DNA of 64,000 nucleotides, from NCBI RefSeq assembly GCF_040802235.1, contig NC_133158.1, forward strand, positions 23,377,001 to 23,441,000, in the 5' to 3' direction. The translations under genes and the position numbers were made by a program. This document shows, one piece after another, positions 1-11,760 of this stretch (position 1 is the stretch's first letter; each line of letters begins with the position of its first letter). The notes beneath the pieces were generated by a model. The model saw only the letters and a list, made by a program, of their open reading frames with translations, was not told where the DNA came from and did no database searches. This DNA is from Manis javanica. Lineage: Eukaryota; Chordata; Mammalia; Pholidota; Manidae.

Positions 1-2816
1 TCGGTTATTGAAGAGGCTGTCATTTCCCCATTGTATATCCATGGCTCCTTTATCATATATTAATTGACGGTATGTGGTTGGGTTTATATCTGTGCTCTCT
101 AGTCTGTTCCATTGATCTATGGGTCTGTTCTTGTGCTAGTACCAAATTGTCTTGATTACTGTGATTTGTAGTAGAGCATGAGGTCAGGGAGAGTAATCCC
201 CTCCATACTTTATTCTTCCTTCTCAGAATTGCATTGGCTATTTGGGGTCTTTTGTGGTTCCATATGAATTTTAGAACTATTTGCTCTCATTCACTGAAGA
301 ATGCTGTTGGTATTTTCATAGGGATTGCATTGAATCTTTAGATTGCTTTAGGCAGGATGACCATTTTGACTGTATTAATTCTTCTTATCCATGAGTAAGG
401 GATGTGTTTTCATTTATTGGTATCTTCTTTCATTTCTCAATGAATGTCTTGTGATTTCAGAGTTTAGGTCTTTCATTTCCTTGGTTATGTATATTCCTAT
501 GTATTTCATTCTTTTTGAAGTAATTGTGAATGGAATTGTTTTCCTGATATCTATTTCTGCTAGTTCATCATTAGTGTATAGGAATGCAACATATTTCTGT
601 GTATTAATTTTGTATCCTGCAACTTTGCTGAATTCAGATATTAGATCTAGTAGTTCTGGAGTGGTTTCCTTAGAGTTTAGTATGTAAAATACCATGTCAT
701 CTGCAAACAGGGACAATTTAACTTCTTCCTTGCCAATCTGGATGCCTTTTATTTCTTTGTGTTGTCTGATGGCCATGGTTAGGACCTCCAAAACTATGTT
801 GAATAAAAGTGGAGAGAATGGGCATCCTTGTCTTGTTCCTGATATTAAAGGAAAAGCTTTCAGCTTCACGCTGTTGAGTATGATGTTGGCTGTGGGATTC
901 TCATATATGGCCTTTATTATGTTGAGGTACTTTCCCTCTGCACCCATTTTGTTGAGAGTTTTCATCATGAATGGATGTTGAATTTTGTCAAGTGCTTTTT
1001 CAACATCTATGGAGATGATCATGTGGTTTTTGTCCTTCTTTGTGTTGATGTGGTGGATGATATTGATGAAGTTTCAAATGTACCATCCTTGCATCCCTGG
1101 AGTAAATCCTACTTGATCATGATGGATGATCATTTTTATGTATTTTTGAATTTGGTTTGCTAAGATTTTGTTGAGTATTTTTGCATCTATGTTCATCAGG
1201 GATATTGGTCTATAATTTTCTTTTTTGTGTGGTGACTTTGAGTGGTTTTGGTATTAGAATGATGGTGGCCTCATAGAATGAGTTTGCAAGTATTCCCTCC
1301 TCTTCTACTTTTTGTGAAACTTTAAGGAGGATGGGTATTAGATCTTCACTAAATGTTTGATAAAATTCAGCAGTGAAACCATCTGGTCCATTTTTTCGTT
1401 CTAAGATAGTTTTTTTATTACAAATTATATTTCCTTACTGGTAATTCATCTATTGAGATTTCCTGTTTCTTCCTTGGTCAGCCTTGGAATTTTGTATTTT
1501 TCTAGAAAGTTGTCCATTTCATCTAGGTTATCCAGTGTATTAGCATATAATTTTTCATAGAATTCTCTCATAATTCTTTGTTTTTATGTGGTATTGTTAA
1601 TGATTATTCCTTTCTCATTTCTGATTCTGTTTATGTGTGTAGACTCTCTATTTTTCTTGATATGTCTGGCTAGGAGTTTATGTATTTTGTTTATTTTCTT
1701 GAAGAACCAGCTCCTGCTTTCAATGATTCTTTCTGTTGTTTTTTTTTTTACTTTCTGCTAGTTCATCATTAGTTTTTATTTATTTTACTTATTTCTGCTG
1801 TAATCTTTTTTATGCCCCTCCTTCTACTGACTTTGGGCCTCCTTTCATCTTCTTTTTCTAGTTTTGTTAGTTGTGAGTTTAGACTGTTCCTTTGGGATTG
1901 TTCTTCTTTCCTGAGGAAGGCTTGTATTGCACTGTACATCTGTCTTAGCACAACCTTTGCTGCATCCCACAGATTTTGCAATGTTGAGCTATTGTTGTCA
2001 TTTGTCTCCATATATTGCTTGATCTCTGTTTTTATCTGGTCATTGATCCATTCATTATTTAGGAGCACATTATTAAGCCTCCATGTGTTTGTGGGATTTT
2101 CATTTTCTTTGTGCAGTTTATTTCTAGTTTCATGCTTTTGTGATTTGAGAAGCTGGTTGGTGCAATTTCAGTCTTTTTGAATTTACTGAGGCTCTTTTTG
2201 TGGCCTAGTGTATTATCTATTATTGAAAATCTTCCATGTGCACTTGAGAATAATGTATATTCTGTTGCTTTTGGATGGAGTGTTCTGTAGATGCTGGTAG
2301 GTCCATCCATTTTAATACGTTGTTCAGTGCTTCTGTGTCTTTACTTATTTTCTGTCTGGTTGATCTGTCCTTTGTAGTGAGTGGTGTGTTGAAATCTCCT
2401 AAAATGAATGCATTGCATACTATTTCCCCCTTTAATTATGTTAGTATTTGTTTCACCTATGTAGGTGATCCTGTATTGGGTCCGTAGATATTTATAATAG
2501 TTATATGCTTTTGTTGGATGGATCCCTTTATCATTGTGTAATGTTCTTCTTTATCTCTTGTTACTTTCTTTGTTTCAAAGTCTATTTTGTCTGATACAGG
2601 TACTGCAACTCCTTCTTTTTTCTCACTATTAGTTGCCTGAAATATCTTTTCCATCCCTTTTCAGTGTGTGAATGTCTTTGGGTTTGAAGATGGTCTCTTG
2701 TAGGCAGCATATAGATGGGTCTTGGTTTTTTATCCATTTAGTGACTCTGTGTCTTTTGGTTGGTGCATTCAGAACATTTATTTTTAGGGTGATTATAGGT
2801 ATGTACTTATTGTCAT
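1..2816 (-). pseudogene. L1 ORF2 remnant (endonuclease and reverse transcriptase)
   Basis: ORF2 of L1 encodes an AP-like endonuclease and a reverse transcriptase used for target-primed reverse transcription. The longest surviving piece (1022-414, 202 codons) holds the RT core with the catalytic FADD motif and the preceding TRQGCP-type motif. An endonuclease piece (2654-2457) and linker pieces (about 2310-1769) lie in other frames. The start is set at the ATG complement at 2814-2816, matching the ORF2 ATG of the second copy. Many stops and frameshifts separate the pieces, and the C-terminal third is outside the window. It cannot make a working protein. Confidence 0.9.
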
Positions 2817-3239
2817 TGCAGGCTTTAGATTCGTGGTTACCTAAGGTTCAAGGGTAATTCCCTTAGTATGTAACAGTCTAAATTAACTTATATAGTATGC
2901 TATTACAAACAGAACTTAAAGGTTCTTTTTTTTTCCTCCTTTTTCTTCCTCCTCCATTCTTTATTTGTTAAGTATCATATTCTCTATTCTTTTTCTATCT
3001 CTTAATTGATTTTGGTGGTATTTGATTTGATTTTGCATCTGCTTAGTAATTAATTGTTCTATCTTGCTGTGATTTTATTTCCCCTAGTGACAGCTATTTA
3101 GACTTAGGAATACTTTCATCTATAGCAGTCCCTCCAAAATGCACTGTAGATGTGGTTTGTGGGAGGTAAATTCTCTCAGCTTTTGCTTATCTGGAAATTG
3201 TTTAATCCTCTTTCAAATTTAAATGATAACCTTGTCAGG

Positions 3240-3970
3240 TAGAGTATTCTTGGTTTGAGGCCCTTCTGTTTCATTACATTAAATACATCATGCCAATCCC
3301 TTCTGGCCTGTAAGGTTTCTGTTGAGAAGTCTGATTATAACCTGATGGGTTTTCCTTTGTATGTGATCTTTTTTCTCTCTCTAGCATCTTTTAAAAGTTC
3401 CTATCCTTGATCTTTGCCATTTTAATTATAATATGTCTTGCTGCTTTCTTCCTTGGGTCCCTCGTGTTGGGAGATCTGTGAACCTCCATGGCCTGAGAAA
3501 ATATGTCCTTCCTCAGATTGGGAAAGTGTTCAGCAATTACCTCCTCAAAGAGATTTTTCTATCCCGTTTTCTGTCTCTTATTCTTCTGGTACCCCTATAA
3601 TGCGAATATTGTTCCGTTTGGATTGGTCACACTATTCTCTCAATATTCTTTCATTCTTAGAGATCCTTTTTTGTCTCTGTGCTTCAGCTTCTTTATATTC
3701 CTCTTTTCTAATTTCTATTCCATTTTCCATCTCTTCTACTACATCTAACCTGCTTTTAATTCCCTCCATTGTATGTTTAATTTAAGATATTGAATTTCTT
3801 AATGGTTGAATATCCATCCTAAATTTGTCTCTGAGTTCTTGAATACTTTTCTGTACCTCCATTAACATGTTTATGATTTTTATTTTGAACTGTCTTTCAG
3901 GAAGAATGGTGAGTTCTTTTTCATTTGGCCCTTTTTCTGGTGTTTGTGAGATTTTGTTTTGAGCTAGGTT
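3240..3970 (-). pseudogene. L1 ORF1 remnant
   Basis: This stretch aligns by eye with the ORF1 region of the second L1 (40739-41631), including the segment encoding the RNA-binding central domain around 3400-3700. ORF1p is the trimeric RNA chaperone of the L1 particle. No minus-strand frame stays open for any useful length, so the gene is decayed. The open frames on the plus strand here are antisense shadows. Limits are approximate because they come from comparison rather than an intact start and stop. Confidence 0.75.
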
Positions 3971-5068
3971 CCTTTAATGTTTCATATTTGTATGTGGCAC
4001 CCTCTAGTGCCATGAACCTCTAGTCTCTGGAGCTGCTCAGCCCCTGGGGTGATGTCGGGGTTGCAGGGGAGCAACTCTGGTGCCTGGGGGGAGGAAAGAG
4101 CTGTTTCCTGCTTCCCAGCTGCAGTGCTTATCTCCACTGTCAGAAACAGTGGGCCAAGCACACAGGTGTAAGCCTCTGTGCTTTGCTTCTGTACCTGCCA
4201 TAGGCAGGGCCTCCCTCTGGCTGGCCTGACGTCAGGGCAAGGACTGCTGGTTTGTGATCCGGTGCCAGCAGGCAAGGAGGAAGGCACAGCAGGCTGTGTG
4301 TCACAGTGGGGGGCCTCAAAGCTGAGTATCCACCCAGGGAGATGGAGCACCTGAAGCTCATGAATGTTCCCAACCTGCTGGGCAGAGCGTGCCCATACAA
4401 CCTTGTCCACCTATCCCTTCCCCGCACAGCAAGCTCCTTGCAAACCCCGCCCCTTCAGCAGCCCTCTTGCTGCTAGGAAGCCTCTCACACCACCCACCTT
4501 TCCTTTGTCCCAGAGCAGCCTGATGTGGATCCCTGTCTTCCACAAACAGGTGGAATCTCAGTGTCAGAACCTCGCCCCTTCAGCAGCCCTCTCGCTGCTA
4601 GGAAGCCTCTCAGACAGCCTGTCTTTCCTTTATTCCAGAGCAGCCGGATGTGGATCCTTGACCTCCACAAACGGCTGCAAGCTCTGTCTCTCCAAGTATT
4701 CCACCTGTCTTAGCTTTCCAACCCCACTAATCTCCAGAGCCCTATGCGACGTAGGTTTGTGCTCCCAGGGCAGATCTCCAGGGCTGGGTGTTCAGCAGTC
4801 CTAGGCTTCCACCCCTTCCCTACTCCGTTTCTCTTCCTCCACCCCATGAGCTGGGGTTGGGGAAGGGCTTGGGTTCCGCTGGATCAAGGCTTTGGTACCT
4901 TACACAGTTTCATGTGGTCTGCTCTGTTCTCCAGTTGTATGCAGTCTGGCACAGTCTTCTTTCCTGTTGATTTTTTAGGGTTAGTTGCATTAACTATATT
5001 TTCATATTCTATGTGGTTTTGGGAGAAGTTCTCTGTCTCATTTCTCATGCTGCCTTCTTGCATCTGCA
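3971..5068 (-). promoter_or_regulatory. L1 copy A 5' UTR / promoter region
   Basis: Base composition changes from AT-rich ORF1 to clearly GC-rich sequence and stays so until about 4900, as expected of an L1 internal promoter. It contains two tandem units (4440-4689). The outermost 5' end (about 5035-5068) resembles the end of the second L1 but has lost the clean YY1-type core seen there. Confidence 0.75.
4440..4689 (-). repeat. Tandem repeat in L1 5' UTR, period 125 bp, two units
   Basis: The sequence starting ttcagcagccctct occurs at 4454 and again at 4579, 125 bases apart. The following hundred bases, including agaagcctctca-like and ccagagcagcc segments, repeat with scattered differences. 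Tandem promoter monomers are known in the L1 5' UTRs of several mammals. They are not obviously homologous to the 139-bp units in the second L1. Confidence 0.8.
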
Positions 5069-5071
5069 GGA

Positions 5072-5246
5072 TGTGTTGCTCTTTATATATTTTTTATTCT
5101 GACCCCTTATCAGATAAATCATTTATGAATATATTCTCCCATACTCTAGATTGCCTTTTTGTTCTGCTGATGATGTCTTTTGCTGTTCAGAAGCTTTCTA
5201 GTTTGATGTAGTCCCACTTGGGAAATATGGGTTGTTGTTTTTTTTA
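5072..5246 (-). mobile_element. Older L1 ORF2 fragment abutting copy A
   Basis: This matches the segment of the second L1 near 37345-37530 (late ORF2), in the same orientation. It is joined directly to the 5' end of copy A. The simplest reading is that copy A inserted into an older L1, whose other half would lie left of the window. A chance tandem arrangement is possible. Confidence 0.75.
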
Positions 5247-8065
5247 CATAAATGCAATTATATGTATCATCTACTAATATTATAATCATAGATTTTTCAA
5301 ACTAAAAGGCAAATATCATAAATCCAACCTATTTACTTTAAAGTCAACAAAAGTGATTTCCAAAGGAAAAATGATTTTCTTTATACATAAATTCACTGTA
5401 TCATTTTTCAATAGCCAACTTTTTCAAGAAAAGAAATTATATCTACCAATCATTCATATTATACCTGCAATCAGGATAACCTCCCAGCTTTGTCTTCATT
5501 GTTGTAGTCATTTGAGCTACAGATCCAGAAGAGCTAAGTTGTATTTTTTAAGATCCACTGGCTTCCCTCTGATTAGGGAGAGGCATTAAGTGACCTGAGA
5601 AGGGAGTTGCACTTGTATAAATAATGTGCTCTAATGGTGTACATGATGCTAGGAAAATGATCCTGCTTTCAAACTATGCTGTCTAGAGAGCACAGGTGGG
5701 ATTTGTGGATTAGCTGTTTAAATATTTATGAAGCTATTTAGACATATTTTATTTATTGCAAAAATGTTTATACTCTAATTCTATCAAAAATTAAGCTTCC
5801 TCTTACTATCAGAGGCTATAACTAAAATATAATTCTTCTTAATCACATTTTTCTAATGCTAGGTCATATAGAAGTGGGATAGGATTAAAAAATTTCTTCA
5901 GTGGGTATTTGTTGCTGCAAACCTATTGATCTATAAATTAATCAATCAACCATCTTTAAGAAGCATCCTCTACATGAAAATCACTGGAAATCATTGGGCA
6001 TTTCAATATAGACTGATAGCAATACTAAGTATATTAATACTTGTAAAGGTCCAGTAGCCTGTATATATTAATTCATTGAAGGCCCAAATAACGTTTAAGT
6101 CCTATAATCATTCCCATTATACAGATGAGAAACTTTCACTAAATAATATGTTTTAAGTTTATTTGAAGGCACATGTTATTCCCATAAGTACAACAGCTTT
6201 TGATAAACATCAAAGTAGGTTGAGAATTAATTCAAGAGAACTGAATGGGATTTGGAAAAATAAATTATACAGCTGACTGATTGAAAAAGAAAGAAATCAG
6301 ACACTAGTAAAGTAGTGACCTGTACACCATACTTAGCCCTCAGTTATATATTACATATGCCACATTTAAAAAATTCAATTAATTCCTGACATTTTATAAT
6401 GAAGTTATGTGAAGTGATCATAATGTGAAGTTTTTCACATAAAATTCCAGATTCCTGGCTTCTCTTGCAAAAACAAAAAACAAAACAATAACAATAAAAA
6501 ACAATATCTAAAACTCTTTTCTTTCCATTCTCATATGCCCATAATCTGCTAGATCCAATTCCCGGCTGCCTAGTTTAGATTGGTATTTATTCTCAGTTTT
6601 ACCATAAACTCCAAGCTCTGTATGTGCATCTCAGAGCCAGCCTGCTTCCTTCAGTAGGTGCTTTATTGCTTATGTAGTCAAATGTAATAAATGTGCATTG
6701 TTTCCTCATCATTTTTTTCTTATGTCAACCTTATTCATTGCTAATGGGTGGGAATAAGTTCACTCAGATGGTTTTTCTTATCACATATGAAACGGATAGC
6801 CTATCATTTTCCCTGTCCAAAGGTATATAGTTATAGAGGTGTGTTTAGGGAAGTATAACAGGAATAGTTCTGAGCAGGCTTTCACTTAACCTTTCTTTTT
6901 CCTTTTCCTCCAAGTATATTCTAATTTATTGTATTTTCTTTTAAGTACCGTATTTGACTGGAGTTTCTTTTTTAGTATTTTTTTCCTTTTTTCAGGGCAG
7001 GGGTAGAACACACCATCCATTCAATTTTAAAGCAAATAAGCTAAAAAAATAATAGCCTCTATATTTGTTTTACATAATCAAAATAATCTTCCAATATCTG
7101 CCTTTAGTAATTTGTTTCTTTCCTTTTTTCTTTTCTTTAGTCACGGGGAGAGAAACACATTTCTGGGCACTGGATGTAAGTATGACCAAACCTAAAACCC
7201 AGTACAATGACATAACTGACACTCTAACTATGCATGTCAGTCAGAGACCACAGACATAGTCCTTTCTCCATGCAGACCACTGACAGAAAATTTTAGAATT
7301 TGAATTTCAAGCTCCACGATCTCAGGAAATTCCTGCCGTGTATCTCAGTCACACGTACCTGTTGCAATACATCTTTTTTTTTTCCTTCCATCTCTTTAGG
7401 AAATTCTCTCTGTGCACTGGCCCTCAAATACTCTCATTATGTACTTCTGGCAGGGTGGTATGTTGACTGTTCACTGAATTGAGTTATAAAGCAAAAGAGA
7501 ATATAAGAGCTAGCCCTTTCTCAGGATTTCCTATGGTGTTACTTATGTGCTTTCGGGCCTGATTTTCCATTCCTAACTATTTTTTTTCTTTGGCATTCAT
7601 GTTTCACACCATAAAAGGTAGTAAACATGCCTTTAAAAGATGCAATTGCAGGTGAAAACTTTTAGGAGGAAAAAGGCACACAAGAAAAGGTGACATGGCT
7701 TACTTTGAAAGTGTAAAACACACACTGGAACTGTTATGCCACCAAACAAACCATGGAAATACACCTTTGGAGGTGAAAATATGATTTCCAGGAATGTGAT
7801 AATAGTTTCTACAGAGTACACAGAAAATATCATTGAAAATTTGCTACTCCTTTTATTTCTCACTACAAGTATTAGAAAATTGAAAATATGACCTCATCAT
7901 AGAAAATAAAATTGATATTTTTTAATGTTTTTTTTGTCAAAATTAAATCTCAGCATCCTACTAAAACAGAACATTCTACTACTGTGTCCATTTCTTAGTC
8001 AAGTATTCCTTGGCCATACAAAGGAAGTAGGTTGAGTTCTCTGCCTATATGGAGGAACCCTGGAG
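5247..8065. other. Intergenic, no gene seen
   Basis: AT-rich sequence without a supportable reading frame or RNA gene. A faint MIR-like motif (cattatacagatgagaaac) lies near 6115-6135, and an A-rich stretch lies at 6465-6510. Confidence 0.6.
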
Positions 8066-8211
8066 CAATGGTTCTCAAGGTTGACTAGATACTGAAATCA
8101 TATGGGGGTTTAAGATACTTTAATGGCTAGGTCCCAACCATAAATATACCCATGTCACTGACTTGGGGAATAGTCTGGGCACTAAGATTCTCTAAAGCTC
8201 CCAAGTGATTC

Positions 8212-8275
<64 letters not shown>

Positions 8276-8454
8276 TTTTTATTAAGGTATTATTGATATA
8301 CACTTGAATATTTCACATGAAAAAACAATGTGGTTACTACATTCACCCATATTATCATGTCCCCACCAGACTGCATTGCAGTCACTGCCCATCAGTGTTG
8401 TAAGCTGCCACAGAGTCAAGTGATTCAAATTTTAACCAAGTTTGTGAACCACTG
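8066..8454 (+). mobile_element. MER5A-like hAT DNA transposon, interrupted
   Basis: The outer ends read caatggttctcaa and gtgaaccactg, the inverted ends typical of MER5A (hAT-Charlie). The interior has the usual 'agattct...agctcccaagtgattcaaat' layout. A 5'-truncated L1 has inserted at 8217-8416 and duplicated 15 bases of the element. Without it the MER5A is about 175 bp, a normal length for this non-autonomous family. Confidence 0.8.
8217..8416 (-). mobile_element. 5'-truncated L1 3' end with (TTTA)n tail
   Basis: About 130 bases after the tail match the 3' UTR of the L1 at 36397-36520. They are preceded by a (TTTA)n run (8217-8283), which is the poly(A) tail on the opposite strand grown into a microsatellite. 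The flanks carry a perfect 15-bp target site duplication, caagtgattcaaatt, at 8202-8216 and 8417-8431. Confidence 0.92.
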
Positions 8455-8809
8455 AGAAGAAGAAATTATTTCAGTGGTAAAAAAAGGAAGAAAGATATAC
8501 AAGCAACAGAGGGAAGAAATCAGAGTCCCTTTTTTCTTTCTAAACTTCATCCGTACACACAGGGAAAATGGAAAAAGTAACTATTCTTAAGAGAAATGAT
8601 ATATATTAAGAAGAATGTATACTTTGCACTAATTACTTCCTTAAAACAGAACAAACATGGCAATTCCATATGGTTCAACCTACTCAATTGTTGGCCAACA
8701 GGTGCTGATATATTGGTAACTGGTAAATGTGTAGCAATATAAAGGACAGTATATGAATACCATGTTTACTAATATGCATAAAATACGTAATTCTCATCTT
8801 AAAAGTTTC

Positions 8810-8990
8810 AGAGTGTTTTGCCATTTACTAAATGCTTTTATATACAGCCTTATTTAATTATCCCAATAATTCTATACAGGAGTATAGAAAAGTATCCTCA
8901 TTTACAGGTGAAGATAAGAAAGCCAAGGAAGTTAAGTGACATGTCAAAAGTTACACATGCTTGAAGTCATTTCCAGAGAGACAGTCTAGT
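8810..8990 (+). repeat. MIR SINE fragment
   Basis: The order 'ttatttaattatcccaataa', 'cctcatttacaggtga', 'aagttaagtgacatgt' and 'agttacacatgc' follows the MIR core and 3' half. It is diverged, as expected for this ancient tRNA-derived SINE. Confidence 0.7.
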
Positions 8991-9239
8991 GCCCTGTGGA
9001 TAGGCCTCAATTATTTAAACCAGAAATTTCTTATCTTTGAGGGTTACTAGCCTTTTGGATCAAACTTGCCTCTGGAGTTAGGGGCAATATATGTTCTAGT
9101 AACAACTCTCTTGTAAGTTTTCTGAGAATATGTTGGAGATGTTTGATGGCTCTGTTCTCCATGACACCAGGATAGTACCACTTACATGACCATTTGGGTG
9201 TAGAAAAAAGGTTCCTTTGTTAGAGAACAAAATTTAGTG

Positions 9240-9390
9240 AGTCATAATAGGATTTCCTGTTCCAGACTCTGTACTTGGTACTTCAAAGACATTTAATATC
9301 TAATTAAATTTGTCCCCACTTAACAGAAAAAGAAACTGAGACTCAGAGATTTGTCTAGCTTTAGGGTCCATGCTCTTTCTATAATTCTGG
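9240..9390 (+). repeat. MIR SINE fragment, weak
   Basis: A 'cttaacagaaaaagaaactgag' block followed by a 'ccatgctctttctat' ending resembles the MIR 3' half. Divergence is high and the limits are approximate. Confidence 0.5.
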
Positions 9391-10685
9391 AAAAAAATAC
9401 AACTTGAGAACGTGGAGTCCTGAGTTCTAATTTCATTACCAACTGGTTGGTTAATACCTTATACTTCTTAGAAGCCCAAGTTTCTAAGGTGTTGTCTCAT
9501 TCTAAAATTGTGTACGTTTATGAGTTATAGTTCAATCTGTAATTGCAGAGTGCTTAGAATTTGACTTGTGTTTAATTGAAAGCAGTAGGCATTTGCTGTC
9601 TTCCATTTCACATCTATTCCAAATTTACCTGATACCCAGGTCCCCAGCTGTCTTCCAGGGAGCCTCCTCTCTTCCCAATCTCAGAACAGGATTTTCTAGC
9701 AGATCTGCCTCCATCTCTGGCCTTCTGGGTATGTGAGACTTCATGTGACTTCAGCCTGGCTAATCATAGACTCTTTACCACAGTAATCATTTCATAGATG
9801 GGAGGCAAACCAATTCTGGTCAAAGAGATCAGAGATAAGATTTATTTTTCCAAATTAGTTCAACAAAGGGTGTTTTCTTTCCTGCTTAACTTGAAAGCAG
9901 AAAGATGTAAGCCTGGAACTGCTGATGGAGCTGCTGATGGTGCTCCTACTAGTCTAATTTCAATCACTGCCATGGAGATGGAAATTGGACTCATAGGAGC
10001 ACAGAGCTAATGGCTGGAGAAAAAATAGGACCCATCAGTATTATTTGAATCCCTAAGTCAACTTTTCCCAAAATTTTCAGTGATGTGAGTAATAAATTTC
10101 CCTTTTATTGTTTACATTCATTTTGTTTTATTTTCTGCCATTTGGAAGTGAATAGGTTTTAACCAATACTTATATGTTAAGGGCATCCTTTATTAGCAAA
10201 TAGAGAAACACTTGGTTGATTGAAAAGATAAAATATTAGATGATAGAAAAGAAATTCTTGGGAGATTATTATGGGTTCAAACCTATCTGACAGAGACTCA
10301 ATTGAACCTGAGTTCTGGCAAAGCAAATCAAATCATTAAGAAGCTATTAGTATAAATGAAAGAAAATATCATTCAAATAAGTTTAAACAATAGAAGCAGT
10401 TAAAGACACAAGCAACTGTAAGGACTCAGGCTTCATCAGGATCAAGCTGGCCAACAATATTACAAAGGCCTGATTTATTTATGTATGTTTGCATCACCCT
10501 TTGCAGTGGCTATTTCATCTTAATGCTTTCCCCAAATGGCCCCCAGGAACTACTGAAGCCACACATTACTCTGTTCTGGTCCTACGAGTCAAGAGAAAAT
10601 TATTCCCTATAGCTCTCTTAAAAGTGCAAGGAAGCTTCTTTCTAAGAAGCCCTCATTAAATGTCTGCTCATACTAATTGGCACTA
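9391..10685. other. Intergenic, no gene seen
   Basis: No reading frame or RNA gene can be supported. The 9640-10080 part has the look of an old LTR or DNA transposon, but I cannot name it. Confidence 0.5.
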
Positions 10686-10865
10686 CTTGGTGCCCATGCC
10701 CTGAAACTTACCTGTGGCTCTGGGAATTGAATGTGCTAATCAGCTTAAACTGGGGTGGATTCAGCTTTTTCTGAAGCACAAAAGTTGAACCCACCTCCAA
10801 CTTAATCCAATTAGCACGTCCAATTCCCAGAGCCACAGGTATGTTTCAGTGCATGAGAACCAAGC
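10686..10865. repeat. 180-bp imperfect palindrome
   Basis: Two arms of about 88 bases are reverse complements of each other at roughly 80-85% identity by eye. The best block, acctgtggctctgggaattg (10710-10729), recurs inverted at 10821-10840. The arms meet near 10775 with almost no spacer. Such a fold-back is typical of a miniature inverted-repeat DNA transposon or of an inverted duplication. No target duplication is obvious at the ends and I do not recognise the family. Confidence 0.85.
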
Positions 10866-11099
10866 TGTTTCCAGGAGTGATTTCTGTGATACTGAGCATT
10901 TTGGTTTAAACACAAATGTATGTAGTTCAGCATCCACAGTAACCACAAGACATGGGATTTGTTTTCATAAAGCATGCAAAATTGCATGAGACTGTATTAT
11001 AGTTTAGCATTTTCAATTCTCCTTGTAATTATATATCCATTAAGCAAATATTAAGTAATCTTACTATTTGCCAAAAACCATGCTATTCAAGCTGGCTTT

Positions 11100-11760
11100 A
11101 GAAGCAGTCCATGAACCAAACTCTATAGTAAGTGTCCTGCAAAAGTATCTCATTTGATCTTTACCAAATTTCTCTTAAGGTAGTCATTTGTATTTATTCA
11201 GCATTCTCATTGCACAACCAGACTCTAGATAAATCAAACAGAAAGGAAATAATTGAAAAGATATTAGGAAGCTAATAGGATTGATCAGATCTGGAGAACC
11301 TGGGCGGGAGAAGGATGGAAGATACCTGCAGTTGTGTAGGCTGCAAGAACTGCAACACTATTCTAAAAGCAAAGACTGTTTAATATACCATTAGTGCTCC
11401 TTATTACAAATGCCTTAAAATCTCCCAAATACTTTCCAAAAACCTACTCAGGTTGGAAAGGATCTGATTGGCCAAGTCAAAGTCATGTGATAAGGAAACG
11501 GGAAGAATCAGGTCTCTTCAGACTCTATAGTAAGATGAACATGATTTTCTGTCAAAAACTCAATTCAAGTATTCCTCCAAAGGGAGTTAGGGGTACTAGT
11601 AGTCAATGTATTTGCACACAAGACAAAACCTGACAAATGTCCATGCCATAGTTATCTCCACTTTACAGAATGATTATCTCCATTTTACAGATGAAGAAAC
11701 AGAGGTTCAGCAAAAATGAATCACAAATTCCTCTATTCTCATGCTCTCTAAGAGTTAACA
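11100..11760 (+). repeat. MIR-like SINE pieces
   Basis: A 'tctcatttgatctttacca' block at about 11145 and a 'ctccattttacagatgaagaaacagagg' type block at 11675-11705 are typical MIR motifs, separated by about 500 bases. They may be one interrupted copy or two. A short internal duplication of 'ttatctcca(c/t)tttacag' is visible at 11650-11690. Confidence 0.55.

Larger units (their letters stand above)
1..5068 (-). mobile_element. LINE-1 copy A, decayed, 3' end outside the window
   Basis: The window opens inside the reverse-transcriptase half of a LINE-1 read on the minus strand. Going rightwards it continues through the endonuclease, the ORF1 region and a GC-rich 5' UTR. Almost the whole stretch can be matched by eye to the second L1 at 36.4-42.8 kb in the same order, which sets the orientation and limits. 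The 5' end is placed near 5068, where the terminal motif shared with the other copy stops and unrelated L1 ORF2 sequence begins. The 3' UTR and poly(A) lie left of base 1. Frames are broken throughout, so this copy is older than the second one. Confidence 0.93.

Noticed and set aside
9640..10080. Possible LTR or DNA transposon
   Set aside because: The look is repeat-like, but I could not match ends or a family, so no feature is claimed.
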